Part shown: positions 29,496 through 38,468 of the stretch, piece after piece
How the letters are laid out: each line of letters starts with the position of its first letter
Numbering within the stretch: position 1 is the first letter of the stretch
Position numbers and translations under genes: made by a program
Notes under the pieces: model-generated
Seen by the model: the letters and a program-made list of their open reading frames with translations, nothing else
Databases searched by the model: none
What the model was told of the DNA's origin: nothing
Source of the DNA: an uncultured bacterium
GTDB taxonomy: Bacteria; Patescibacteriota; Minisyncoccia; Phycocordibacterales; UBA2100
Direction: 5' to 3'
NCBI GenBank assembly: GCA_903854215.1
Contig: CAINVT010000013.1
Span: forward strand, 1-51,837
Length of the DNA: 51,837 nt

Positions 29496-29906
29496 CTATT
29501 GGCCGCCGACGAAATTGATCGTCGGGGCGTTCACACTTTGCACATTCATGTCCGGATTGGCGACGTTGAGGCCGAAGGTGTTATCAAGAAACGCGATGAT
29601 CCCGTAGACCGAAACCATGATGAGCATACCGAGCGTGCCGTAAATCATGTGCTGTTTACCGGATGACGTATCTTCGCCTCGGCTCACGTTGACCATGAAC
29701 TGGAAGAGTCCCCACATGAACATGAAGAAGCCCGTGGCGAAGATGACGAGAAGAATCGGGTCGACGATGTATGTGCCGAATTTCGTGATGAGATTATCGA
29801 CACTTGTTGATTGTGCATAGACTACACCACTGCTGCTGATCAGCAGAAAAAAGCCCAGACCGATGATCCTCATCGCCCGCTTACTTTTTTCAGAAATAGT
29901 GCGCAT
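29496..29906 (-). CDS. TrbC/VirB2 pilin-like membrane protein
   Basis: Two TM segments separated by SRGEDTSSGKQHMIYGT. Confidence 0.7.
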   Translation of the reverse strand: MRTISEKSKRAMRIIGLGFFLLISSSGVVYAQSTSVDNLITKFGTYIVDPILLVIFATGFFMFMWGLFQFMVNVSRGEDTSSGKQHMIYGTLGMLIMVSVYGIIAFLDNTFGLNVANPDMNVQSVNAPTINFVGGQ

Positions 29907-29960
29907 GCAGTATGTATTCCATCCCTCTGTGGAAAATAGCAGGGGGAGAAGCTGATATGA

Positions 29961-30410
29961 TTAATTCGTGGAGCCGCCAATCTGGATCTGTGCGGGAGTC
30001 TCTGCGGAATTACTGTTGTTGACACCGAAGGTTGCCTGCAAGAGGTGGATTACGCCCCAGATCGAAACCATGATGAAGATCGCGACGATGGAGTAGAAGA
30101 TCGTCGTAAGACCATTTGCACGGTCTTCGCCCTGCGAAACAATGTATTTGACGAGACCCCAGAAAAAGACGACGATCGCGAGCGTGATGAAGAGAACCAT
30201 CACGTCGTTGAGGGCGGTATTGGCGAACTGGATCAAACCGATGATGCCCTGCTGCGGGGTCGTACTGACGATTCCCTGAGCGCTGGCGACGAACGGAAGG
30301 ATCAGGGCACTTGCTACGGAAAGAACAGGGATGATACTTTTGCGCATAAATGATTGAAGACGCGATTTATATATAAGTCCCTTCATTGTAGCGTTAGATG
30401 CGGCACTCAC
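29961..30410 (-). CDS. TrbC/VirB2 pilin-like membrane protein
   Basis: Signal peptide, TMs, IVSQGEDRANGLTTIFYSIVAIFIMVSIWGVIHLL. Confidence 0.7.
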   Translation of the reverse strand: MSAASNATMKGLIYKSRLQSFMRKSIIPVLSVASALILPFVASAQGIVSTTPQQGIIGLIQFANTALNDVMVLFITLAIVVFFWGLVKYIVSQGEDRANGLTTIFYSIVAIFIMVSIWGVIHLLQATFGVNNSNSAETPAQIQIGGSTN

Positions 30411-30448
30411 AAGCGATATGGGCAGCTCCTGTGGATAAACTTATTGGG

Positions 30449-30559
30449 TGTGTCCCTGGCTGCAAGACTTTCACCGTCGGGATTTTTCTGCTGAAAAATC
30501 CCTCCGTTTCGCGCCAGTCGCGCTGCAAAGACGGTGAAAGTCTTGCAGCCAGGGACACA
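30449..30559. repeat. Long perfect inverted repeat (30-bp arms) with conserved core
   Basis: TGTGTCCCTGGCTGCAAGACTTTCACCGTC (30449-30478) and exact reverse complement (30530-30559); core 30494-30529. Confidence 0.95.
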
Positions 30560-30570
30560 TCCCGATAAAC

Positions 30571-30954
30571 TCAATGTTCCGGTGGCGCGGCACTCGGTTT
30601 ACCAGCCTTTGCAAGTGCGAGCACGGCGACGAAGCACAAGAAAAGTATTATGAAGACGCCGATGATGAAAAAGATCGGCCCCTGCAAGATGTTAATGATA
30701 CCGAGCAGAACGACAAGGACGAAGAGTATCGTGACGCCCCAGAACATGAGTTTGAGTCCTTCGGTACGTTTTTCCAAACCGAGGAGAACGAGATATTGTA
30801 CGAAGCCGCCGACAAAGATGAGAATTGCTGCGACAATCATCAGACCCGCACAGATATTGAAAAGCCCCAGAAATGTCGCGACCGTTTGCGCCGCAGCAAT
30901 CCCCGGTATGAAGACCGCTGCGATCGTCGACCATACGAGTGCGTTCGTTCTCAT
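30571..30954 (-). CDS. Pilin-like/membrane protein
   Basis: Multiple TMs, LEKRTEGLKLMFWGVTILFVLVVLLGIINIL; start set at MRTNALVW to avoid overlap. Confidence 0.65.
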   Translation of the reverse strand: MRTNALVWSTIAAVFIPGIAAAQTVATFLGLFNICAGLMIVAAILIFVGGFVQYLVLLGLEKRTEGLKLMFWGVTILFVLVVLLGIINILQGPIFFIIGVFIILFLCFVAVLALAKAGKPSAAPPEH

Positions 30955-30991
30955 AGCATGTATTTTGAACATCGAGAAAAGCGTCTTTCCA

Positions 30992-31354
30992 TTAGTACAC
31001 GACGACTCCATTGGTAGCCGCTGGCGGCGGTCCGCCGAAGAGACTGTACTGGAGTACTTGGATAATTCCCCAAATAGAAACCATCGCGAATATGATGACG
31101 ATGCCCCAATAGAGCGTCTTCTTCAAATCATCACCGCTCGCCTCTCCGCGACTCATTTTGAAGATGTTACCGGCAATACTATAAAAATAAACGGCAACAC
31201 TCGCGGTGATGAGCAGTACGGCACCATCGTTGAGGATTGTCGCCGCGGATTGTGCTAACGCCTGCAACGTTGTCGGAGCCGATTGTGCCCATACAACGGC
31301 AGGTAGTGCCACGAATGATGTTATCAGAGCTAGTGGTGTGCGAAATGATTTCAT
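30992..31354 (-). CDS. TrbC/VirB2 pilin-like membrane protein
   Basis: Signal peptide, MSRGEASGDDLKKTLYWGIVIIFAMVSIWGIIQVLQ. Confidence 0.7.
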   Translation of the reverse strand: MKSFRTPLALITSFVALPAVVWAQSAPTTLQALAQSAATILNDGAVLLITASVAVYFYSIAGNIFKMSRGEASGDDLKKTLYWGIVIIFAMVSIWGIIQVLQYSLFGGPPPAATNGVVVY

Positions 31355-31364
31355 ACGTTTTGTG

Positions 31365-31736
31365 CTATCCGAGCAGCTGGGTAACGGTACTACCGATGAG
31401 ATTCGCGAGCACCCATGCGGCGAGTATCAAGAGCGCGCCGAGAACGGAATAGAAAAAATTGCGCCTTGCCGTCTCGAGTTGTGCCGGTCTTCCTTGGGCC
31501 GTAACGAACAGAAATCCTGAATACACGATGAATACCGTGATGATCGGAAGCGAGATTTTGACCATTGCCGACATCGCCGCAGCGATGAAGTTTTGAAATG
31601 ACATAATCCCCGTCGGACTTTGAAAACAATTCGTCGATGATGTTGTACAAGGGGTCGTATCCGCATGCGCTACGACGATGCAGAGAATGAAGACGATCGG
31701 TGCCGTAAAGATGATGTGTCGGATGAGTGATTTCAT
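31365..31736 (-). CDS. TrbC/VirB2 pilin-like membrane protein
   Basis: Two TMs; TAQGRPAQLETARRNFFYSVLGALLILAAWVLANLI. Confidence 0.75.
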   Translation of the reverse strand: MKSLIRHIIFTAPIVFILCIVVAHADTTPCTTSSTNCFQSPTGIMSFQNFIAAAMSAMVKISLPIITVFIVYSGFLFVTAQGRPAQLETARRNFFYSVLGALLILAAWVLANLIGSTVTQLLG

Positions 31737-31742
31737 ACGTGT

Positions 31743-33047
31743 TTATTGTCCGCTTATTATTTGGGTCATTTGAGCATCTGCACGACCGACGGCATCCGCA
31801 AGAAGCATCGAGCCGCTCGTCGTGTTCTCAATCATAGTCTGAAATAGCGTCGCCGTCTTGTCCGGGTTGGGATCAGCCCATCCGTACGAGACAATCGTCT
31901 CAGCATTGAAGAGGCTCTGATCACCCGTCGCTGTAAGTGAAAGCACGTCGCGTCGTGCCGATGAAAGGCCGAAGGCAGTCGCGTATGCGGCAGAATTTGC
32001 GGTAGCAACGAGTGTAGCTGCGACAGCCTGAGCTCCTGCTATATTTTTTGATGTCCGAGCAACGGCGATACCGTACACGCGAGCAATGTCGACGGAATGC
32101 GAAGCGCTGCGGATCTGTGGAAGCGCTGCAACCGCGAAATTGAGATTCGGATTCTCCTGTTTGATGAGTGGCTCCTCGCTCGCATAACCGACATATAGCC
32201 CGAGATTCCCCTGTGCGAAATCCTGACTTGCCTTCGGCAATGAACCGTTCCACGAATAATCCGTCTTCGACGGATCAGCGAATTCGGTATAGAACCGGAG
32301 TGCGGTCTCGACTGCCGGTTCGGACGAACTAATGCCGGATTTCGATATCGTGGAATCGAGCTTGCCGGTTGAGTCGTATGTGGTCAATGTTCCCCCCGCC
32401 TGCAAGATCAGTGCGGCAAGAATATCTTTGGCATCGTCGATGTTCTGATATTCACCCAGTGCAATGGTACTTGTAAGAATGTTGCCGGCATCGTCGCGTT
32501 TGGTGAGCTTCGTCGCCATATCGAAGAGTTGATCCCAATATTGGGGCGGTTGGGCATAACCGGCAGTCGCCAAAAGATCCTTGTTCCAATATAAGACGAG
32601 CGGGTCAGCCGCGATCGGTAGCGCCACGACCCCCTTTGGTACGAGAAACGGATTGGCCCCTTCGATGAACGCGTTTTGAAATTGAGTGACCGATACGCTC
32701 GTGAACGGGATGAGCGCGACCTCGCCGGAATCAGGAACGGCGCGGTCTTGCGTCATCATGAAAAGATCCGGACCGCTTCCGGCCGCAAGTGCCGCGGTGA
32801 GATCCGTTGTATAGGTCGTCGAATTTTTTTGAACATACGTGACCTGTGAAAGTGCCGGATAGGTATTGGCGGCGTTTTGGATCATCGAGGTGAATGTCGG
32901 TCCATCGACGGTGCCCCAGATCGTGACCGGCCCGACGGTCGAGCTCTTGGCGGTCGATGTTGCAATCGCAAATATGAGGACGCCCGCGACAGCACAGGCA
33001 CCAAAGACGGCGAGCAAAGTCAGTTGAAATCCGGAAAGTTTTTTCAT
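31743..33047 (-). CDS. Extracellular solute-binding protein family 1-like
   Basis: N-terminal TM/signal; GPVTIWGTVDGPTF...GSGPDLFMMTQD...LVLYWNKDLLATAGYAQPPQYWDQL. Confidence 0.85.
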   Translation of the reverse strand: MKKLSGFQLTLLAVFGACAVAGVLIFAIATSTAKSSTVGPVTIWGTVDGPTFTSMIQNAANTYPALSQVTYVQKNSTTYTTDLTAALAAGSGPDLFMMTQDRAVPDSGEVALIPFTSVSVTQFQNAFIEGANPFLVPKGVVALPIAADPLVLYWNKDLLATAGYAQPPQYWDQLFDMATKLTKRDDAGNILTSTIALGEYQNIDDAKDILAALILQAGGTLTTYDSTGKLDSTISKSGISSSEPAVETALRFYTEFADPSKTDYSWNGSLPKASQDFAQGNLGLYVGYASEEPLIKQENPNLNFAVAALPQIRSASHSVDIARVYGIAVARTSKNIAGAQAVAATLVATANSAAYATAFGLSSARRDVLSLTATGDQSLFNAETIVSYGWADPNPDKTATLFQTMIENTTSGSMLLADAVGRADAQMTQIISGQ

Positions 33048-33069
33048 AGCTTTGGTATATTGTATATCG

Positions 33070-33660
33070 TCAAATGTTCTCTACTACTACACCTGAGATG
33101 TGATGCAGCAAAAGACCGTAGTGATGCGCACCGGCCGAGAATTCACGCGTTAATTCGAAACCATTTTCTCGTGCCAGCACACATGCCGCATCCCGCGTCA
33201 CAACATCTTCACGACACGGTCCCATGCCGCTGAATGAGTCGTGCCAATCAATGATAGCGAGTCGACCGGTCGGTTTCAAAATGCGTTGCGCCTCACGGAA
33301 AATCGCAGTTTTGTCCGGTACTTGAAATAAGATATTCGAGGCAATGACGAGGTCGAGGTGATGATCGGCGATCTTGGATCCACCCGGCGCTTCAAGATCT
33401 CCCCATATAAATTCCATTGCTCCCTCAATGCCGCGCTTGCGTGCCTCGGTATGAATACGTCGCAAGAGATCTTTCTGAATATCGATTACATATACCCGAC
33501 CCGCTTTTTTCAAGAGTTCAGCAACATGAAGCGAATAGGCACCGCTCCCCGCACCAAAATCAGCGACCAGCATTCCCGGATCTATTCGCAATTCAGCGAT
33601 GTTTTTTGCAGGATGCGCAAAGCCTGCCACCGGTAAGATCTGATGCGTGTGCACATTCAT
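33070..33660 (-). CDS. Class I SAM-dependent methyltransferase
   Basis: GMLVADFGAGSGAYSLHVAELL...GRVYVIDIQKDLL. Confidence 0.88.
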   Translation of the reverse strand: MNVHTHQILPVAGFAHPAKNIAELRIDPGMLVADFGAGSGAYSLHVAELLKKAGRVYVIDIQKDLLRRIHTEARKRGIEGAMEFIWGDLEAPGGSKIADHHLDLVIASNILFQVPDKTAIFREAQRILKPTGRLAIIDWHDSFSGMGPCREDVVTRDAACVLARENGFELTREFSAGAHHYGLLLHHISGVVVENI

Positions 33661-33971
33661 TACTCACTAGTATACCGCGAGAAACGTCAAGCGACGTACG
33701 GCGGTGTGGAGAAAATATACAAAAGTGAAAGGCCCCAACACGAAGTTGGAGCCTTTGCCGATTTTGTCTTTCAGTTCGGCGAACTGCTTGAGTCCGATCA
33801 GACTCGCGTCAGAAACTCACTCAAGGTCCGTTCATGGCTTTCCCTCCATGTCATAAACGAGCAAAAAAACACGAAAGAGAGTTTTACATCGAGGATAACT
33901 CACAACCTCTCGCCGCCGACCCGCTTCATTTCTCCCGAAGGTGGTTGCGGGTGGCCGGCGCCGCCCGATGG

Positions 33972-34070
33972 TCAGATCTTGCCGATGCCGAAGTTTTCGT
34001 TCACACAATGGCCCTGCCGATGGCAAAGGCCGGACGTATCGCGTTTCCAAAAGAAAAGAACCCGTTCCAT
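33972..34070 (-). CDS. Candidate 32-aa microprotein MERVLFFWKRDTSGLCHRQGHCVNENFGIGKI
   Basis: ATG preceded by AAAGGAG-TCAACA; not in supplied ORF track; hairpin terminator at ~33730-33757 on the minus strand. Confidence 0.3.
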   Translation of the reverse strand: MERVLFFWKRDTSGLCHRQGHCVNENFGIGKI

Positions 34071-34241
34071 TGTTGACTCCTTTCGTTGTCAGCTCGAGCA
34101 ATATACATGGTGCAATTATTTTGTCAAGTATTTTTTGATCACCGCCACTGACACCCTATAAAATGGCTAATTTACTCGATATTCCCGAGGAAGGTTTAAT
34201 CTTCCACTTTTTTAAGCTATTTTCCTTCCTCTTCGGTTGCT

Positions 34242-36740
34242 TCACCCAGTAGGTGAATCTGCTGATTCAAATACAACGAATGAAGCAAGTGAATCTCCTT
34301 CGCGGAGCTTCATGATTCGGACGCCCTGAGTTGCACGCGATAGTGTCGGAATCTCGTCGAGACCGGTTCGGATCGCTTGGCTCTTTTGTGACATGGCGAC
34401 GAGTTCACCATTCTGATTCAAGATCACAGTCGCGCCGACAAGCTGCTTCGTCTTCGTTGTTATTGACATCGTCTTGATGCCCGAACCGCCGCGGCCCTGT
34501 GTCTTATATTCACTCAATTTGGTCTTCTTGCCATAGCCGGTACTCGACAGCACGAGTAATTGCGCGTCTTTGATCCCCTTCGGGACGACACCGGCACCGA
34601 CGAGTGTGTCGTCTTTGCCGAGCTTGATGCCGCGCACACCCGCGGCTTGGCGACCCATCTCGCGCACATCATTGCTGGAGAAGCGGATCGATTGTCCTTT
34701 TGCAGTCACGACGACTGCGTCGTCGCCGTTGCGAATGAATTGCGCCGAGATCAATGAATCGCCCTTGTCGAGGGTGATCGCAATGAGACCGGAGCGGCGG
34801 ACTTCTTTGAATTGTGCAGCCGAAGATTTCTTTACGGTACCGTTTTTGGTCGCCATCATGAGTGCCAAGCCTTCGCTCGCCTTCACTTCCTTCGGCATTG
34901 CGAGGATCGAAGTGATACTCTCCCCCGTTTCAAGCGAGAGGAAATTCTGGATCGATTTGCCCTTGGTCGCACGCTTGCCCTCGGGTAAATCATACATTTT
35001 GAGCTGGTACGCCTTGCCGCGATCGGAGAAGAAGAGAAGGTCGTTGTGCGTCGAAGCAGTGAGGAATTGCGTGACGAAATCTTCTTCCTTCGTATCAAGA
35101 TCGACAACGCCGACACCACCGCGCTTCTGCTTGCGGTATTCGCCCGGATTGGTGCGCTTGATGTAACCACCCGAGGTCAAGACCAAGACCGATTCTTCAT
35201 CGGCAATGAGGTCCTCGGTACTCAAAATCGTTGCGCCACGCTTCACGATCTTCGTGCGACGATCATCACCATATTTCTCGACGACATCAGCGATCTCCTT
35301 CTTGATGAGATTCATCATCTTGACGGCGCTCTTGAGAAGCGCGGTCAATTCCTCGATCAAAGCCTGGACTTCTTTGAGTTCATCTTCGATCTTCTTGCGT
35401 TCGAGCGCGGCGAGGCGTTGCAGACGCATTTCGAGGATCGCCACCGCTTGTCGTTCGGAGAATTTGAACGTCTTCATGAGTCCGAGGCGCGCCGCATCAA
35501 CATCCTTACTCGCACGAATGAGCTTGATGATCTCGTCGATATGGTCGAGCGCTTTCTTGAGACCGAGCAAGATGTGCTCGCGTTCCTGCGCTTTGTTGAG
35601 GTCGAACTTCGTACGACGTGTGACGACTTCGCGGCGGTGTGCGATGAAATATTCAATGATTGCCTTCAGAGAAAGCGTCTGCGGCACGCCATCGACGAGT
35701 GCCACGACATTGTAGTGGAATGTCTCTTCAAGCTGCGTGTGTTTATACAAATAATTAAGGACCGTCTGTGGATGCGCGTTATTCTTGAGTTCGATCACCA
35801 CACGGATGTCTTTGGCGGATTCGTCGCGAACATCGCGGATGCCGTCAAGTCTCTTCTCGTGCACGAGGTCGGCGATCTTCATCAGAAGGTCGGACTTGTT
35901 CACGCGGAACGGAATCGAGGTCACGATGATCTGATAGTCACCCTTCTTGTTCTCGGTGATCTCCGCGTCGCCACGCACAACGACGCCACCGCGGCCGGTC
36001 GCATACGCGTGTGCAATGTCTTTCTGGTTGAACGCGATGCAGCCCGTTGGGAAATCGGGCCCTTTGACGAATTCGAGCAGATCTTCGGTCGTGCTCTCTG
36101 GATTGTCGATGAGGTGAATCGCCGCGCCGCAGACTTCGCGCAGATTGTGCGGCGGAATATTGGACGCCATACCGACGGCAATACCGAGCGTACCGTTGAG
36201 CAAAAGATTCGGTATAGCAGCCGGCAAGACGGTCGGCTCTTGTTTCGTATTGTCGTAGTTCGGTGCAAAATCGACGGTGTCCTTCTCGATATCGCGCATC
36301 ATTTCGCCCGCGAGACGAGCCATCTTCGCTTCGGTATAACGATAGGCGGCAGCGCCGTCTCCATCGATCGAACCGAAGTTACCTTGGCCGATTATGAGCG
36401 GATAGCGCATCGTGAAGTCTTGTGCCATTTTCACCATCGCATCGTAAACGGACGCATCGCCGTGCGGATGGTATTTACCGAGCACATCGCCGACGACGGT
36501 CGCGGATTTGCGGGTCTTGGCACTTGCCGTAAGACCGGCATCTTGCATGGCAAAGAGAATGCGGCGATGCACGGGCTTCAAGCCATCGCGAACATCGGGA
36601 AGTGCACGCGCGGTAATGACAGACATCGCATAATCGAGGTACGATTCACGCATTTCGGTCGAAATAGAACGAGAAACGACACTCGACCCCGCAGGTCGAA
36701 TATCTCCGGTAGGTGCTGGTGCTGTGACTTTCTTAGTCAT
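34242..36740 (-). CDS. gyrA: DNA gyrase subunit A
   Basis: [32 protein letters not shown]; GyrA C-terminal repeats. Confidence 0.96.
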   Translation of the reverse strand: MTKKVTAPAPTGDIRPAGSSVVSRSISTEMRESYLDYAMSVITARALPDVRDGLKPVHRRILFAMQDAGLTASAKTRKSATVVGDVLGKYHPHGDASVYDAMVKMAQDFTMRYPLIIGQGNFGSIDGDGAAAYRYTEAKMARLAGEMMRDIEKDTVDFAPNYDNTKQEPTVLPAAIPNLLLNGTLGIAVGMASNIPPHNLREVCGAAIHLIDNPESTTEDLLEFVKGPDFPTGCIAFNQKDIAHAYATGRGGVVVRGDAEITENKKGDYQIIVTSIPFRVNKSDLLMKIADLVHEKRLDGIRDVRDESAKDIRVVIELKNNAHPQTVLNYLYKHTQLEETFHYNVVALVDGVPQTLSLKAIIEYFIAHRREVVTRRTKFDLNKAQEREHILLGLKKALDHIDEIIKLIRASKDVDAARLGLMKTFKFSERQAVAILEMRLQRLAALERKKIEDELKEVQALIEELTALLKSAVKMMNLIKKEIADVVEKYGDDRRTKIVKRGATILSTEDLIADEESVLVLTSGGYIKRTNPGEYRKQKRGGVGVVDLDTKEEDFVTQFLTASTHNDLLFFSDRGKAYQLKMYDLPEGKRATKGKSIQNFLSLETGESITSILAMPKEVKASEGLALMMATKNGTVKKSSAAQFKEVRRSGLIAITLDKGDSLISAQFIRNGDDAVVVTAKGQSIRFSSNDVREMGRQAAGVRGIKLGKDDTLVGAGVVPKGIKDAQLLVLSSTGYGKKTKLSEYKTQGRGGSGIKTMSITTKTKQLVGATVILNQNGELVAMSQKSQAIRTGLDEIPTLSRATQGVRIMKLREGDSLASFVVFESADSPTG

Positions 36741-36833
36741 ACTAGTCGGACTAGTATAACAAAAAGGAGCCTGTTTGTCCCGTCCAAAAAATATTGCCGC
36801 CGCGCTACGATGATAGATAGCGCGGCGATTTTG

Positions 36834-37067
36834 TCACAGATAGTTGTACGCACACATGAGGATTACGAACAAGCTAATGAACGAGCCTATCGCGATGACA
36901 TTTTGGTTAGCCTTCGCGTCAGGCCACCCCCACGGTGATAGTAACTCATAGTCACCACAGGCAAGGTCCGGTTCTGCGGGTTTCTGAGACTCCCGAAAGG
37001 CAAACTCGTTCGGATTGCCCAAAATCAAAACAACCTCCTCTTCTTCTCGGATGAATGCAGATGGCAT
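36834..37067 (-). CDS. Small protein with C-terminal TM
   Basis: ORF followed by hairpin CGCCGCGCTATCTATCATCGTAGCGCGGCGG on minus strand. Confidence 0.5.
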   Translation of the reverse strand: MPSAFIREEEEVVLILGNPNEFAFRESQKPAEPDLACGDYELLSPWGWPDAKANQNVIAIGSFISLFVILMCAYNYL

Positions 37068-37094
37068 TATGCCACAAATATTTAAAATCTCAAA

Positions 37095-37358
37095 CTATTG
37101 CGCCGCCTCGGTTTGTCCAAAATCTGCATTCGTAGTCGAGTCAGTGGAAGGAACAACGACTGAAGAGGACGTGTCGACGTCCGAAGTATCCGTCACTGTT
37201 TGTTGTTCGGTCACACTGGTATGAATACTGGAAAAGAATGCATACGCCCATCCGATAAAAAGCACGATGACTACACCGGTGGCAATAAGTAAGGCAACCG
37301 CACGGCGCTCATGATGCGGTCGTTGTTTGAGACGATGAATTGTTCTATGTGCAAGCAT
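37095..37358 (-). CDS. Small membrane protein
   Basis: One TM (AVALLIATGVVIVLFIGWAYAFF), Ser/Thr-rich C-terminus. Confidence 0.5.
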   Translation of the reverse strand: MLAHRTIHRLKQRPHHERRAVALLIATGVVIVLFIGWAYAFFSSIHTSVTEQQTVTDTSDVDTSSSVVVPSTDSTTNADFGQTEAAQ

Positions 37359-37413
37359 ACCGAAAAAAGCTGGCAGCCTCCGGGCGTGAGCTTTCTACAA
37401 CTATACCACTGCC

Positions 37414-38034
37414 TTATGCACTCAAAACGACTACTTCACTTTCTTTGTCCGCAACATCGCGAGGCTTCACCGTCAACTTGTCGACCGGCAATACGCTTTC
37501 CGCGCCAGCTTCCTTGAGGAATACTTTCAATGATTTATCGTCGTATAAGACTGGAATGACGATCTTCGCTTCGAGCTTCGTGGCGAGCTTCTGCGCCTCT
37601 GCGGGCGAAAGTGCGCCATTATCGCCGATCGGAATAATGAGAATGTCTGGTGCATCCATTTCCAAAACTTCCGCCGGGAGATCAAGATCGCCCAACGCGC
37701 CGAGGTACAGCACCGACAATCCATCAAAGTGGATCGAGTAGACGGTGTTAATCTTGCCCTCACCTCCATAGGTCGAACCGGCCGCAAACGCAGCGACACT
37801 GATATCTTTGACCTCGTATTCGCCGGGACCCGAGATAACGAACGCCTCGCGATCACCGCGCGAAGCTTCATCAGCGCCGTTCATATCAGGGTGGTCGAAC
37901 GAGACGAATGCGACATCAGCGCCGAAATTGACCGGCTTGTAATTCTTCGAGGCTTTTGAGACCGGCCCCAAGACCAGTGTTGTGTCCCCTGCTGCCGCTC
38001 GTATGCATGCTCCTTCGTGATATGTGAGAATCAT
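37414..38034 (-). CDS. MBL-fold-like protein
   Basis: Beta-lactamase-like fold pattern (VISGPGEYEV, YSIHFDGLSVLYLGALGD, DILIIPIGDNGALSP). Confidence 0.7.
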   Translation of the reverse strand: MILTYHEGACIRAAAGDTTLVLGPVSKASKNYKPVNFGADVAFVSFDHPDMNGADEASRGDREAFVISGPGEYEVKDISVAAFAAGSTYGGEGKINTVYSIHFDGLSVLYLGALGDLDLPAEVLEMDAPDILIIPIGDNGALSPAEAQKLATKLEAKIVIPVLYDDKSLKVFLKEAGAESVLPVDKLTVKPRDVADKESEVVVLSA

Positions 38035-38062
38035 GCGATAAATATAGCCGACTTTCCGATAC

Positions 38063-38090
38063 TTGACAAATATTGATACGGGAGTACAAT
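38063..38090 (+). promoter_or_regulatory. Strong sigma-70 promoter for ncRNA
   Basis: TTGACA-16 nt-TACAAT. Confidence 0.7.
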
Positions 38091-38096
38091 ATTGGA

Positions 38097-38300
38097 GTTC
38101 ATATCGCTGTTTTTGTGAGCACTCAAAACGGCGACGTCGGGGGATACAACATCTCCCAGAGCGTCGCGGATAGGAGGAACACGCAGAACCTCTGACGGTG
38201 TACCCACTTGGGATTGCCGGAAGAGGCTCGTAAAGCGATGGTACCGATCCTTACTCTTACGCCCCTGCCGACAAACGGTCAGGGGCGTTCAATTTAAGCC
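38097..38300 (+). ncRNA. Unassigned structured ncRNA (~195-200 nt)
   Basis: Promoter upstream, nested hairpin GGCGACG..GGGGGAT/ATCTCCC..CGTCGC, terminator-like CGCCCCTGCCG/CGGTCAGGGGCG; no ORF in the supplied track spans it. Confidence 0.6.
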
Positions 38301-38468
38301 CCTAGAACTTGATAAATTTGTTTATTTGTAATACATATCGGTAATCTGTATCCAAACCTAATTAATATTACAGCGAGTACTTGCACCCGCCATTGTTTCT
38401 CTATATAGTGCATTCACTCATTACTAGATACCGCAGACGGCTAACCCTTCTAGGCTTTCGAGTCACGG

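Noticed and set aside
30449-30559. Interpreting the long palindrome as an intrinsic terminator
   Set aside because: No T tract on either side, large structured core, and a second copy with the same core but unrelated arms.
33643-34161. 172-aa plus-strand ORF
   Set aside because: Compositionally odd, no SD, overlaps a terminator hairpin on the other strand; not credible as coding.
35046-36938. 630-aa plus-strand ORF antisense to gyrA
   Set aside because: Fully opposite a clear gyrA; long antisense frames are expected in codon-biased GC-rich genes; no recognisable domain.
38097-38300. Calling the ncRNA SRP, RNase P, tmRNA or 6S RNA
   Set aside because: Conserved signature motifs not recognised; 6S is possible by size but unsupported without a covariance search.
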